NCBI GenBank assembly: GCA_030160035.1
Contig: BSNO01000001.1
Coordinates: 496,001 to 560,000, forward strand
Reading direction: 5' to 3'
From: Rhizobium albus
Lineage (GTDB): Bacteria; Pseudomonadota; Alphaproteobacteria; Rhizobiales; Rhizobiaceae
DNA: 64,000 nt
In this document: one piece after another, positions 9,210 through 17,224 of the stretch
How the letters are laid out: every line of letters starts with the position of its first letter
Position numbering within the stretch: the first letter of the stretch is position 1
Notes under the pieces: model-generated
Seen by the model: the letters and a program-made list of their open reading frames with translations, nothing else
What the model was told of the DNA's origin: nothing
The model's database searches: none
Made by a program: the position numbers and the translations under genes

Positions 9210-9666
9210 CAAGGTCGCCGATCATGACCGCACGAACGGTCCGGCAATTGCCGAGCTGTTCGACAGCACGCAAAGAGGCCGTGAACGGCGCGATCTCTTG
9301 CGCCGGCTCGAGCAGGTGGAGAAGCTGTTCGACCGCAATTTCAGCTTTCTCGGGATCCGCTTCGGCTGGGATGCGGTGCTCGGTCTCGTGCCGGTTGCGG
9401 GCGACACCGTGGCTGCCGGCGCGGCCGGCTGGATCTATTGGAAAGCGCAAAAGCTCGGCGTTCCCGGGCACATCAAACGCAAGATGGTCAGCAACATCGC
9501 GTTTGACTACATTTTCGGCTCCATCCCGGTCCTCGGCACAGTCGTCGACGTCGCCTTCAAGGCGAATACCCGCAATGTCCGCATGCTGAAGGAGCACCTT
9601 CTGGAAGAGGAAGAGCGCGATCGCGCGGCATGGGAAGCAGAAAGCAAAGGCCCGCCGGCCGCTTGA
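9181..9666 (+). CDS. DUF4112 family protein
   Basis: 161-residue protein. After a short polar N-terminus it has LLRRLEQVEKLFDRNFSFLG, a conserved GWDAVLGLVPVAGDTVAAG hydrophobic segment and a second one (FDYIFGSIPVLGTVVDVAF), then a charged tail (EHLLEEEERDR). This is the DUF4112 pattern; function is unknown. The ATG at 9181 has GGAGAC upstream and lies inside the end of the DUF1206 gene. The frame continues upstream to 9016 but that part is antiparallel shadow of DUF1206. Confidence 0.85.
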   Translation: MSKMPMPSGDKVADHDRTNGPAIAELFDSTQRGRERRDLLRRLEQVEKLFDRNFSFLGIRFGWDAVLGLVPVAGDTVAAGAAGWIYWKAQKLGVPGHIKRKMVSNIAFDYIFGSIPVLGTVVDVAFKANTRNVRMLKEHLLEEEERDRAAWEAESKGPPAA

Positions 9667-9679
9667 GCCGACGGGCTTT
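9646..9679 (+). terminator. Hairpin overlapping the DUF4112 stop codon
   Basis: The arms at 9646-9659 (AAAGGCCCGCCGGC) and 9667-9679 (GCCGACGGGCTTT) pair with one bulge and one G:T, giving an A-rich/T-rich flanked stem. It can serve as a terminator for both the DUF4112 gene and the converging gene at 9704-9937. Confidence 0.6.
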
Positions 9680-9703
9680 CGCCACGCATCGTGATGGTGG
9701 AGG

Positions 9704-9937
9704 TCAGCGGCTTTGCGTGACGATGACGGGGATCATCAGGTCGCCCCAATTCCCCTCTGAGTGATGACGGGCCGAGCGAACCAGTTCGACTGATACGCCG
9801 GCGTCGACGGCCTTCATGACGGACTGGTTGAGGCGATGCAGGTCGTTGGCCAGCATGCGGATTGCGCTCTGCTGGTCGTCGCTCATGGCCGATGACTGCT
9901 CTTCAGCCCGTTCCTTGACGCGTGAGATCGATGCCAT
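9704..9937 (-). CDS. Small conserved-looking protein downstream of isocitrate lyase
   Basis: 77-residue, mostly helical protein: MASISRVKERAEEQSSAMSD, then SAIRMLANDLHRLNQSVMKA, VDAGVSVELVRSARHH and a short beta-like end DLMIPVIVTQ. ATG at 9937 has GGAG nine bases upstream. The frame continues to 10015 but only as Pro/Arg-rich sequence. It lies 90 bp downstream of aceA on the same strand with a hairpin between. I do not recognise a named family; a role linked to the glyoxylate shunt is only a guess from position. Confidence 0.65.
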   Translation of the reverse strand: MASISRVKERAEEQSSAMSDDQQSAIRMLANDLHRLNQSVMKAVDAGVSVELVRSARHHSEGNWGDLMIPVIVTQSR

Positions 9938-9992
9938 TTCGGTAATCTCCGTTTTCAGGCGCCTGAGGCGCAAAATTGGTGGAAGGCTTGGA

Positions 9993-10017
9993 GCGTGGCG
10001 GCGGGGCGCCGCCACGC
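9993..10017 (-). terminator. Hairpin between aceA and the downstream small gene
   Basis: Perfect 10-bp inverted repeat GCGTGGCGGC / GCCGCCACGC with a 5-base loop, 10 bp after the aceA stop. There is no T-run, so it may act as a partial terminator or mRNA stabiliser. Confidence 0.5.
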
Positions 10018-10027
10018 GGTTTGGAGC

Positions 10028-11317
10028 CTATTCGGCTGCCGGGCGGAACTGGGCGTGCTCGGTCGATTCACCCATGGCAGTGGTGGAGGAATTGCCGCCG
10101 GTGATCGCCATCGACACGGCGTCGAAATAGCCGGTGCCTACTTCGCGCTGGTGCTTGGTTGCCGTGTAGCCGTTTACTTCCGCCGCGAATTCGGCTTCCT
10201 GCAGCTCTGAATAGGCAGCCATCTGGCGATCCTTGTAGCCGCGGGCGAGTTCGAACATGCCGTAGTTCAGCTGGTGGAAGCCGGCGAGCGTGATGAACTG
10301 GAACTTATAGCCCATCGCGCCGAGCTCGCGCTGGAACTTGGCGATCGTCGCGTCGTCCAGATGCTTCTTCCAGTTGAACGAGGGCGAGCAATTGTAGGCG
10401 AGCATCTTGTTCGGATGCACCTTGTGCACGCCTTCGGCGAAGCGACGGGCCTGATCGAGATCGGGCTTGGAGGTTTCGCACCAGATCATGTCCGCATGTT
10501 CGGCATAGGCGACAGCGCGGGCGATGCACGGCTCGAGGCCGTTCTTGACCCGGTAGAAGCCTTCCGTCGTGCGGCCGGCGTCATAATCCACGAAGGGCTG
10601 GTCGCGCTCGTCGATGTCCGATGTCAGAAGCTTCGCGGCTTCCGCATCGGTGCGCGCGATAACGAGCGAGGGGACACCCAGCACGTCGGCTGCGAGACGG
10701 GCAGCATCCAGATTGCGGATGTGGGCCGCGGTCGGGATCAGAACCTTGCCGCCGAGATGGCCGCACTTCTTCTCGGATGCGAGCTGGTCTTCGAAGTGAA
10801 CGCCGGCAGCGCCCGCCTCGATATAGGCCTTCATGATCTCGAAGGCGTTGAGCGGGCCGCCGAATCCGGCTTCCGCATCGGCGACGATCGGGGCGAACCA
10901 TGTGTCGACCGAGAGGCCATTGCCTTCCGATGTTTCGATCTGGTCGGCGCGCTGCAGCGTCTTGTTGATCCGCTTGGCGAGCTCCGGGCCCGCATTGGCC
11001 GGGTAGAGCGACTGGTCGGGATACATGGCCGATGCCGTGTTGGCGTCTGCCGCGACCTGCCAGCCGGAGAGGTAGATGGCCTTGAGGCCAGCGCGGACCA
11101 TCTGCATGGCCTGGTTGCCGGAAAGTGCGCCGAGCGCGTTGACGAAGTCATCCGAGCGGATGAGATCCCACAGCCGGTTCGCTCCGTTTTCGGCAAGCGT
11201 ATAGCGGATCTGCACCGAGCCACGCAGACGCTTCACGTCCTCGGCCGAATAGGGGCGCTCGATGCCATCGAAGCGGCCTTCGGGAGCGGAAGGAACGAGG
11301 TTGTAAAAGTCTGTCAT
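10028..11317 (-). CDS. aceA: Isocitrate lyase
   Basis: 429-residue cytosolic enzyme splitting isocitrate to succinate and glyoxylate, the first glyoxylate-shunt step for growth on acetate or fatty acids. Seen: the family signature with the catalytic Cys, [11 protein letters not shown], the metal/substrate region [15 protein letters not shown], and the C-terminal [13 protein letters not shown] motif. The ATG at 11317 is preceded by GGAGAAG; an open extension to 11449 is non-conserved and covers the promoter. It is divergent from the ScfR-like regulator, and the 210-bp gap holds phased TGTAAA repeats likely to be operators. Confidence 0.97.
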   Translation of the reverse strand: MTDFYNLVPSAPEGRFDGIERPYSAEDVKRLRGSVQIRYTLAENGANRLWDLIRSDDFVNALGALSGNQAMQMVRAGLKAIYLSGWQVAADANTASAMYPDQSLYPANAGPELAKRINKTLQRADQIETSEGNGLSVDTWFAPIVADAEAGFGGPLNAFEIMKAYIEAGAAGVHFEDQLASEKKCGHLGGKVLIPTAAHIRNLDAARLAADVLGVPSLVIARTDAEAAKLLTSDIDERDQPFVDYDAGRTTEGFYRVKNGLEPCIARAVAYAEHADMIWCETSKPDLDQARRFAEGVHKVHPNKMLAYNCSPSFNWKKHLDDATIAKFQRELGAMGYKFQFITLAGFHQLNYGMFELARGYKDRQMAAYSELQEAEFAAEVNGYTATKHQREVGTGYFDAVSMAITGGNSSTTAMGESTEHAQFRPAAE

Positions 11318-11382
11318 GGCACTTCTCCGACTGCTGGAGGCGGCGATCTTTGTGCCGCTCCGTTGCGCTATGTTGATGTGAC

Positions 11383-11516
11383 AATGTTTACATTGCGCTG
11401 CGGTTGGTCGCCAGGAAATAAGGGCCGACAGGGTATTGAAAAGGGTCACGCTGTGCTTGAATTTACAAGTCGCTTCTGTAAATTTGTCAATTCTGTAAAG
11501 ACGGCTGATATGTAAA
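11383..11516. promoter_or_regulatory. Candidate operator cluster between aceA and its divergent regulator
   Basis: The shared regulatory gap holds three direct TGTAAA copies at 11477, 11494 and 11511, exactly 17 bp apart. The first also forms an 8-bp inverted repeat with AATTTACA at 11460-11467 (9-base spacer). A further palindrome AATGTTTACATT lies at 11383-11394. RamB/ScfR-type regulators are known to bind in such divergent aceA regions; which sites are used here is inferred. Confidence 0.55.
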
Positions 11517-11527
11517 GGTCTTCACAA

Positions 11528-12970
11528 ATGGCCGATCAGAAGATTTTCGCCGGGCCGCGCGTGCGTCGGCTGCGCAACGGCATGGATATGACCCAGACGG
11601 CGATGGCCGAGGCGCTCGGCATATCGGCGTCCTATCTCAACCTGATCGAGCGTAATCAGCGGCCGCTGACCGTCCAATTGCTCCTGAAGCTTTCCAGCAC
11701 ATTCAAGATCGATCTTGATGCCTTGCAGGGTGAGACACCCGCATCGGTAACCGCGCTCAAGGAGATTTTTTCCGATCCGCTTCTGGCCGGTGAGCTGCCC
11801 GGCGACCAGGAACTGATCGAGATTTCGGAGGCTGCGCCGAATGCGGCGGCGGGCATGGTGAAACTCTATCGGGCCTATCGAGAACAGGCGGAGCGCCTCT
11901 CCGATCTCTCCAGCCTGCTGGCGCGCGAGGGGCACGAGACGGTTGCCGCAGGTGCCAAGCTGCCGATCGACGTCGTGCGCGAGACGTTCGAGCGCCGGTC
12001 CAACCATTTTGCAGCCATCGACAAGGCTGCAGAGACTTTTCATGACCGGCTGGCGCCTGGCGAGGATCTGTCGAGCGCCATTCGGGCGTGGTTGAGCCGC
12101 GAACATGGGATCGTCGTGCGGGCCCTGCCGGTTCATGCGATGCCCAATCTGCGGCGACGCTACGATCGGCATTCCATGCGGCTTTTTCTGTCGGAGCGTC
12201 TGTCGCCGTTCGACCAGTTGCGCGAGGTCGCCATGGAGGCTTGCCAGCTGGCATTGCGCGACGAGATCGGGGCTGCGCTCGATACGCTTGGTCTTGACGG
12301 CGACGAAGCGCGTCGACTCGCCCGTTTCGAGCTCGCGCGCTATGCGGCGCATGCGCTGATGATGCCCTATGGCGCGTTTCTCGCGGCAGCCCAGCGCGCG
12401 CGCTATGACATCGACGTTCTCAGATCCCGGTTTCGCGTGTCCTATGAGCATGTCGCAAACCGGATCACGACACTACAACGGCCCGGGCAGGAGGGCGTGC
12501 CGTTCTTCCTGCTGGAGATCGACAATGCCGGCCACAAGTTTCGGCGCTCGGGCGCCAAGGGCTATCCGCATGCGCGCTTCGGCGGTGATTGCCCGAAGCT
12601 CAACATTCACGCTGCCTTCTCACAGCCGGGGCAGATCCTCGTCGACGCCGTCGAACTCACCGATGGTGCCGAGTTTCTGGTCGTGTCGCGTACTCTGGAA
12701 GGGCCGCAGGCGGCCTTCAACGAGCGGGTGCGGCGCACTGCGTTGCTGCTTGGCTGCGACATAGGGTTTCGCGACGACATCATCTATGGTGGGGCTATCG
12801 AGACCAGGCGTGCGGCTGGATCCTCGGTGGGCCGGGAAACAACGAAAGTCGGTGCGGCGTGCCGCCTATGTGAGCGACAGGGTTGCCTTGCGCGCGCCGA
12901 GCCGCCGGTGACGCGGCCGCTCGGGCTCGACGAAATGGTGACCGGTCTCAGTGCCTTCGACTTTCAGTAA
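11528..12970 (+). CDS. Short-chain fatty acyl-CoA regulator family transcription factor (ScfR/RamB-like)
   Basis: 480-residue XRE-type regulator. Residues about 8-66 form the helix-turn-helix (TQTAMAEALGISASYLNLIE). A middle part about 150-320 resembles the ImmA/IrrE-like domain (QLREVAMEACQLALRDEI, ARRLARFELARYAAHALMMP). The C-terminal DUF2083-type domain ends in a Cys cluster (CRLCERQGC) that could bind a metal. Members regulate acetate, propionate and glyoxylate metabolism. It is divergent from aceA with an operator-like gap, so it probably controls aceA and itself. ATG 11528 chosen as first Met of the conserved N-terminus. Confidence 0.88.
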   Translation: MADQKIFAGPRVRRLRNGMDMTQTAMAEALGISASYLNLIERNQRPLTVQLLLKLSSTFKIDLDALQGETPASVTALKEIFSDPLLAGELPGDQELIEISEAAPNAAAGMVKLYRAYREQAERLSDLSSLLAREGHETVAAGAKLPIDVVRETFERRSNHFAAIDKAAETFHDRLAPGEDLSSAIRAWLSREHGIVVRALPVHAMPNLRRRYDRHSMRLFLSERLSPFDQLREVAMEACQLALRDEIGAALDTLGLDGDEARRLARFELARYAAHALMMPYGAFLAAAQRARYDIDVLRSRFRVSYEHVANRITTLQRPGQEGVPFFLLEIDNAGHKFRRSGAKGYPHARFGGDCPKLNIHAAFSQPGQILVDAVELTDGAEFLVVSRTLEGPQAAFNERVRRTALLLGCDIGFRDDIIYGGAIETRRAAGSSVGRETTKVGAACRLCERQGCLARAEPPVTRPLGLDEMVTGLSAFDFQ

Positions 12971-13146
12971 GTCCTGCGGGTGGACAGCATGGGCGGTGTT
13001 GCTTGGAAAGCGGGCGCGACTTGCCATCAATTTAAGCTTGTGAGGCCCGGCTTTCCCGCCTAGTTTTCAGCCAACAGAATGCCCAATCCATCAATCCCGC
13101 AAAGACGGGCAAACGGGCAAAACGGACATAAAGGGAAGTCTTGATC

Positions 13147-14238
13147 ATGAAGAACAGCCGAGTTTTGAGCACAGCCGCAATCCTGCTTGCAGGAACGGTG
13201 GCTGCCGGAGCGCAAGACCGCGTGGTCAACGTCTTCAACTGGTCGGATTATATCGACGATGAAATCCTGGCGGAATTCACCGCTGAAACGGGTATTCGGG
13301 TCGTCTACGACGTCTATGATTCCAACGAGATGCTGGAGACCCGGCTGCTTGCGGGCGGTTCGGGCTACGATGTTGTCGTTCCCACCGCGTCCTTCATGTC
13401 GCGGCAGATCGCTGCCGGCGTCTACCAGGAGCTCGACCAGTCGAAGCTCACCAATATCGGCAATATGTGGGGCCTCGTGACCGAACGCACAGCGGTCTTC
13501 GATCCGGGTAACGCCTATTCGGTCAACTACATGTGGGGCACCAACGGCATCGGCTATAATGTCGGCAAGGTGCAGGAAATCCTCGGAGAGGACAGCATCG
13601 ACAGCTGGTCCGTCGTGTTCGATCCGGAGATCGCCGCGCAGTTCGCCGACTGCGGCATTCACATGCTGGACTCGCCGATCGAAATTTTCCCGGCGATGCT
13701 TGCCTATCTCGGCCGCGATCCGAATTCGACGTCGGCCGAAGATATTGCTGCCGCCGAAGAAGCGCTGATGCAGATCCGGCCCTATGTCGAGAAATTCCAC
13801 TCGTCGGAATACATCAACGGCCTCGCCAATGGCGATATCTGCCTGGCGATCGGTTATTCGGGCGACGTATTCCAGGCGCGCGATCGTGCCGCCGAAGCGG
13901 ATGCGGGTGTAGAGGTCGGTTACGCGATCCCGGTTGAAGGTGCCGAAATGTGGTTCGACCAACTCGCCATCCCGGCCGATGCGCGCAATGTCGAGGAAGC
14001 CCACGAGTTCATCAATTACCTGATGCGCCCCGAAGTCATCGCCAAGGCCTCGAACTACGTCTACTACGCCAATGGCAACGCGGCGTCGCAGGAGTTTCTG
14101 GTGGAAGACGTGATCGGCGATCCCGCCATCTACCCGCCTGCCGAAGCACAGGAAAAGCTCTTCACCAAGCCGCCCTATGACGCGCAGGCCAACCGCCTGA
14201 TCACGCGCGCCTGGACGCGCGTCAAAAGCGGCCAATAA
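13147..14238 (+). CDS. potF: Putrescine/spermidine ABC transporter periplasmic binding protein
   Basis: 363-residue PotD/PotF-family solute-binding protein. The signal peptide is MKNSRVLSTAAILLAGTVAA, and the mature part opens with VVNVFNWSDYIDDEILAEF, the classic polyamine-binding start in which W and D contact the amine. Also seen: YDVVVPTASFM and the late YYANGNAASQEF hinge region. ATG 13147 is preceded by AAGGGAAG; an upstream TTG at 13141 is less likely. First gene of the potFGHI operon; a hairpin after its stop may keep its mRNA more abundant than the transporter part. The puuA/puuB genes upstream favour putrescine as ligand. Confidence 0.94.
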   Translation: MKNSRVLSTAAILLAGTVAAGAQDRVVNVFNWSDYIDDEILAEFTAETGIRVVYDVYDSNEMLETRLLAGGSGYDVVVPTASFMSRQIAAGVYQELDQSKLTNIGNMWGLVTERTAVFDPGNAYSVNYMWGTNGIGYNVGKVQEILGEDSIDSWSVVFDPEIAAQFADCGIHMLDSPIEIFPAMLAYLGRDPNSTSAEDIAAAEEALMQIRPYVEKFHSSEYINGLANGDICLAIGYSGDVFQARDRAAEADAGVEVGYAIPVEGAEMWFDQLAIPADARNVEEAHEFINYLMRPEVIAKASNYVYYANGNAASQEFLVEDVIGDPAIYPPAEAQEKLFTKPPYDAQANRLITRAWTRVKSGQ

Positions 14239-14247
14239 TCACGATCC

Positions 14248-14271
14248 GCGGGCGCGATCGGTCGCGCCCGC
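14248..14271 (+). terminator. Intergenic hairpin between potF and potG
   Basis: Perfect 10-bp inverted repeat GCGGGCGCGA / TCGCGCCCGC with a TCGG tetraloop and no T-run. Such structures commonly stabilise binding-protein mRNA or attenuate readthrough to the membrane subunits. Confidence 0.55.
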
Positions 14272-14313
14272 GCCCTTGGCCAGTCGGCCGCAATTCATGG
14301 GCAGCAGAACCGC

Positions 14314-15453
14314 ATGAGATCCCTTGGCAATATCCGGCGCTCATTCGCGCCGTGGTCCGATGCGAACGCCAAGGCGATGATCTCTATTCGAAACGTGACG
14401 AAGCGTTTCGGTGACTTCACGGCGGTCGACAATCTTTCACTGGATATTTACGAGCGTGAGTTCTTCGCGCTTCTCGGGGCCTCGGGTTGTGGCAAGTCCA
14501 CGCTTTTGCGCATGCTGGCCGGCTTCGAGACGCCGAACGAAGGTGCGATCCTTCTCGACGGTGTCGATCTGACGGGCGTGCCGCCCTATCGGCGTCCGCT
14601 GAACATGATGTTCCAGTCCTACGCGCTCTTTCCGCATATGACCGTTGCCGACAATGTCGGGTTCGGCCTGAAGCAGGAGAAGATGGCGAAGCCCGCCATC
14701 GCCGAGCGCGTCGCGCAGATGCTGAAGCTCGTGAAGATGTCGGAATTTGCCGGCCGCAAGCCGCATCAGTTGTCGGGTGGCCAGCGGCAGCGCGTGGCGC
14801 TCGCCCGGGCGCTCGCCAAGCAGCCGAAGGTACTTCTGCTCGACGAGCCGCTCGGCGCGCTCGACAAGAAATTGCGCGAGGAAACGCAGTTCGAGCTGAC
14901 CGATCTCCAATATGATCTTGGCCTGACTTTCGTGGTCGTCACGCACGACCAGGAGGAGGCGATGACCATGGCCGACCGCATCGCCGTCATGGATGCCGGG
15001 CAGATCCGCCAGGTTGCGACGCCGGCCGAAGTGTATGAAGCGCCGAATTCCCGGTTCGTCGCCGACTTCATTGGAAGCATCAATCTCTTCGACGGCGAAG
15101 TGACCCGATCAGACGCGGCCTTGACGGAACTGCAGTCGCCGGAGGGCTTTGCGCTGCGAATGGTGGATGGTCAGTCGCGCGGCATCGGCAGTGATTTGAC
15201 GCTTGGACTGCGCCCTGAGAAGATCGCCGTCACCCATACGAAGCCGAATTCCGGCGTCAACGCGGTGGAAGGGGAGGTCTGGGATCTCGCCTATCTCGGC
15301 GACATGTCGATCTTCCACGTCAAGCTCGACAGCGGCAAGATCATCAAGGCCAGCGTCGTCAACGCATCGCGCAGCGGCTCGGAGGTCTTCACCTATCACG
15401 ATCGCGTCTGGCTATCCTTCGCGGAAGATGCCGGCGTGGTTCTGGAGCGCTGA
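14314..15453 (+). CDS. potG: Polyamine ABC transporter ATP-binding protein
   Basis: 379-residue ATPase of the putrescine importer, at the cytoplasmic face. Seen: Walker A GASGCGKST, Q-loop MMFQSYALFPHM, signature LSGGQRQR, Walker B VLLLDEPLGALD and the switch His in VVVTHDQEEA, followed by a C-terminal TOBE-type domain (about 285-379) for regulation. ATG 14314 gives a 24-residue leader before MISIRNVTKRFG; an internal start at 14377 (AKAM) is possible. Two bp before potH. Confidence 0.95.
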   Translation: MRSLGNIRRSFAPWSDANAKAMISIRNVTKRFGDFTAVDNLSLDIYEREFFALLGASGCGKSTLLRMLAGFETPNEGAILLDGVDLTGVPPYRRPLNMMFQSYALFPHMTVADNVGFGLKQEKMAKPAIAERVAQMLKLVKMSEFAGRKPHQLSGGQRQRVALARALAKQPKVLLLDEPLGALDKKLREETQFELTDLQYDLGLTFVVVTHDQEEAMTMADRIAVMDAGQIRQVATPAEVYEAPNSRFVADFIGSINLFDGEVTRSDAALTELQSPEGFALRMVDGQSRGIGSDLTLGLRPEKIAVTHTKPNSGVNAVEGEVWDLAYLGDMSIFHVKLDSGKIIKASVVNASRSGSEVFTYHDRVWLSFAEDAGVVLER

Positions 15454-15455
15454 CG

Positions 15456-16361
15456 ATGGGCGCTGCCGCACGCAGATGGCTTCTGATCGCCATTCCCTAT
15501 CTCTGGCTGCTGATCTTCTTCCTCGTCCCGTTCTTCCTCGTCTTCAAGATCTCGTTTTCGCAGACCAACATCGCGATCCCGCCCTATCTGCCGGTGTTCG
15601 AGTGGACGGATGGGTTTGCGGTCTGGATGGAGAAGCTGCGACAGCTGTCTCTCGACAACTATCTGTGGCTGACCGAAGACCCGCTCTACTTCAACGCCTA
15701 TCTCTCGAGCCTCAAGATTGCCTTCGTCTCGACGGCGTTGGCGCTCGCCATCGGCTATCCGCTCGCCTACGGCATGGCGCGCGCGCCGGCACATTGGCGA
15801 CCGCTTCTGGTGATGCTGGTCATCCTGCCGTTCTGGACGAGTTTCTTGATCCGCGTCTATGCCTGGATCGGCATCCTGCGCCGTGAAGGACTGCTCAACC
15901 AGTTCCTGCAGTGGCTCGGCGTGATCGACCAGCCGCTCACCATCATCAACACCGACATCGCCGTCTATATCGGCATCGTTTATTCCTATCTGCCGTTCAT
16001 GGTGCTGCCGCTCTATGCGGCGCTGGAGCGAATGGACGAGAGCCTGATCGAGGCGGCGCAGGATCTTGGCTGCACGCGCCTTGCGGCCTTCTGGAAAATC
16101 ACGTTCCCGCTGTCGTTGCCGGGCATCGTGGCCGGCTGCATGCTCGTGTTCATTCCGGCCGTCGGTGAATTCGTCATTCCGGACCTTCTCGGCGGGTCAG
16201 ATACGCTGATGATCGGCCGTACGCTCTGGGTGGAGTTCTTCTCCAACCGGGACTGGCCAGTGGCATCGGCCGTCGCCACGCTGCTTCTGCTGATCCTGGT
16301 CGTGCCGATCGTGATCTTCCAATATTATCAGGCGCGTACGCGCGAGGCCGAGACACGATGA
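15456..16361 (+). CDS. potH: Polyamine ABC transporter permease
   Basis: 301-residue inner-membrane permease with about six segments, starting with YLWLLIFFLVPFFLVFKISF and ending IFQYYQARTREAE. The cytoplasmic coupling loop EAAQDLGCTRLAAFWKITFP is the EAA motif that docks the PotG ATPase. Start two bases after the potG stop; its end overlaps potI by 4 bp (ATGA). Confidence 0.94.
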   Translation: MGAAARRWLLIAIPYLWLLIFFLVPFFLVFKISFSQTNIAIPPYLPVFEWTDGFAVWMEKLRQLSLDNYLWLTEDPLYFNAYLSSLKIAFVSTALALAIGYPLAYGMARAPAHWRPLLVMLVILPFWTSFLIRVYAWIGILRREGLLNQFLQWLGVIDQPLTIINTDIAVYIGIVYSYLPFMVLPLYAALERMDESLIEAAQDLGCTRLAAFWKITFPLSLPGIVAGCMLVFIPAVGEFVIPDLLGGSDTLMIGRTLWVEFFSNRDWPVASAVATLLLLILVVPIVIFQYYQARTREAETR

Positions 16362-17176
16362 ACAGGCACTGGTCCGGCTTCAACATCGTGTCTGTGGTGG
16401 TAGGCTTCGCCTTCCTCTACATCCCGATCCTGCTCTTGATCATCTACTCGTTCAACGAGTCTCGGCTGGTCACTGTTTGGGCAGGCTTCTCCACGCGCTG
16501 GTACGGCGAGATGCTGCGCAACCAGGCGCTTCTCGACGCGGCATGGGTGACGCTGCGCGTCGCGCTCGTGTCGGCGACAGCGGCGACGCTGCTCGGAACG
16601 CTGGCAGCCGTGGTCCTCGTCCGGGTCACACGTTTTCGCGGGCGGCTGCTGTTCTCGGGCATGGTTTTCGCGCCGCTCGTCATGCCGGAAGTGATCACCG
16701 GCCTGTCGCTGCTGCTGCTCTTCATCGCGATGAATCTCGACCGCACGATCTTCACCGTCATGCTGGCGCACACCACGTTCTCCATGTGCTTCGTTGCGGT
16801 GGTAGTTCAATCGCGGCTGGTGACATTCGACCGGTCGCTCGAAGAGGCGGCGCAGGATCTTGGCTGTACGCCGCTCAAGGCGTTTTTGACGGTGACGTTG
16901 CCAGTAATCGCGCCAGCGGTGATTGCCGGCTGGATGCTCGCCTTCACGTTGTCGCTGGACGATCTCGTCATTGCGAGCTTCACATCGGGCTCCGGCGCGA
17001 CGACGCTGCCGATGCGCATCTACAGCCAGGTCAGGCTTGGCGTCACGCCGGAAATCAATGCGGTGTGCACGGTCTTGATCGCGTTGGTGACCACGGCAGT
17101 CATCATCGCTTCGGTGATCAACAAACGCAGCATGGTCCAGCGTGAGCGTGCCGAACAGCTTGCCCGAGCCGGCTGA
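16358..17176 (+). CDS. potI: Polyamine ABC transporter permease
   Basis: 272-residue second permease of the importer. Seen: hydrophobic N-terminus IVSVVVGFAFLYIPILLLIIYSF, about six membrane segments, and the EAA coupling loop EEAAQDLGCTPLKAFLTVTLP. The start overlaps the potH stop (ATGA at 16358), as is usual for stoichiometric partners. Last gene of the potFGHI operon; the next gene converges on it. Confidence 0.94.
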   Translation: MNRHWSGFNIVSVVVGFAFLYIPILLLIIYSFNESRLVTVWAGFSTRWYGEMLRNQALLDAAWVTLRVALVSATAATLLGTLAAVVLVRVTRFRGRLLFSGMVFAPLVMPEVITGLSLLLLFIAMNLDRTIFTVMLAHTTFSMCFVAVVVQSRLVTFDRSLEEAAQDLGCTPLKAFLTVTLPVIAPAVIAGWMLAFTLSLDDLVIASFTSGSGATTLPMRIYSQVRLGVTPEINAVCTVLIALVTTAVIIASVINKRSMVQRERAEQLARAG

Positions 17177-17224
17177 GGTTGATCGACCCCAAGTCTTTGA
17201 GCGTGCAGATCCGCCCTGATCCTG

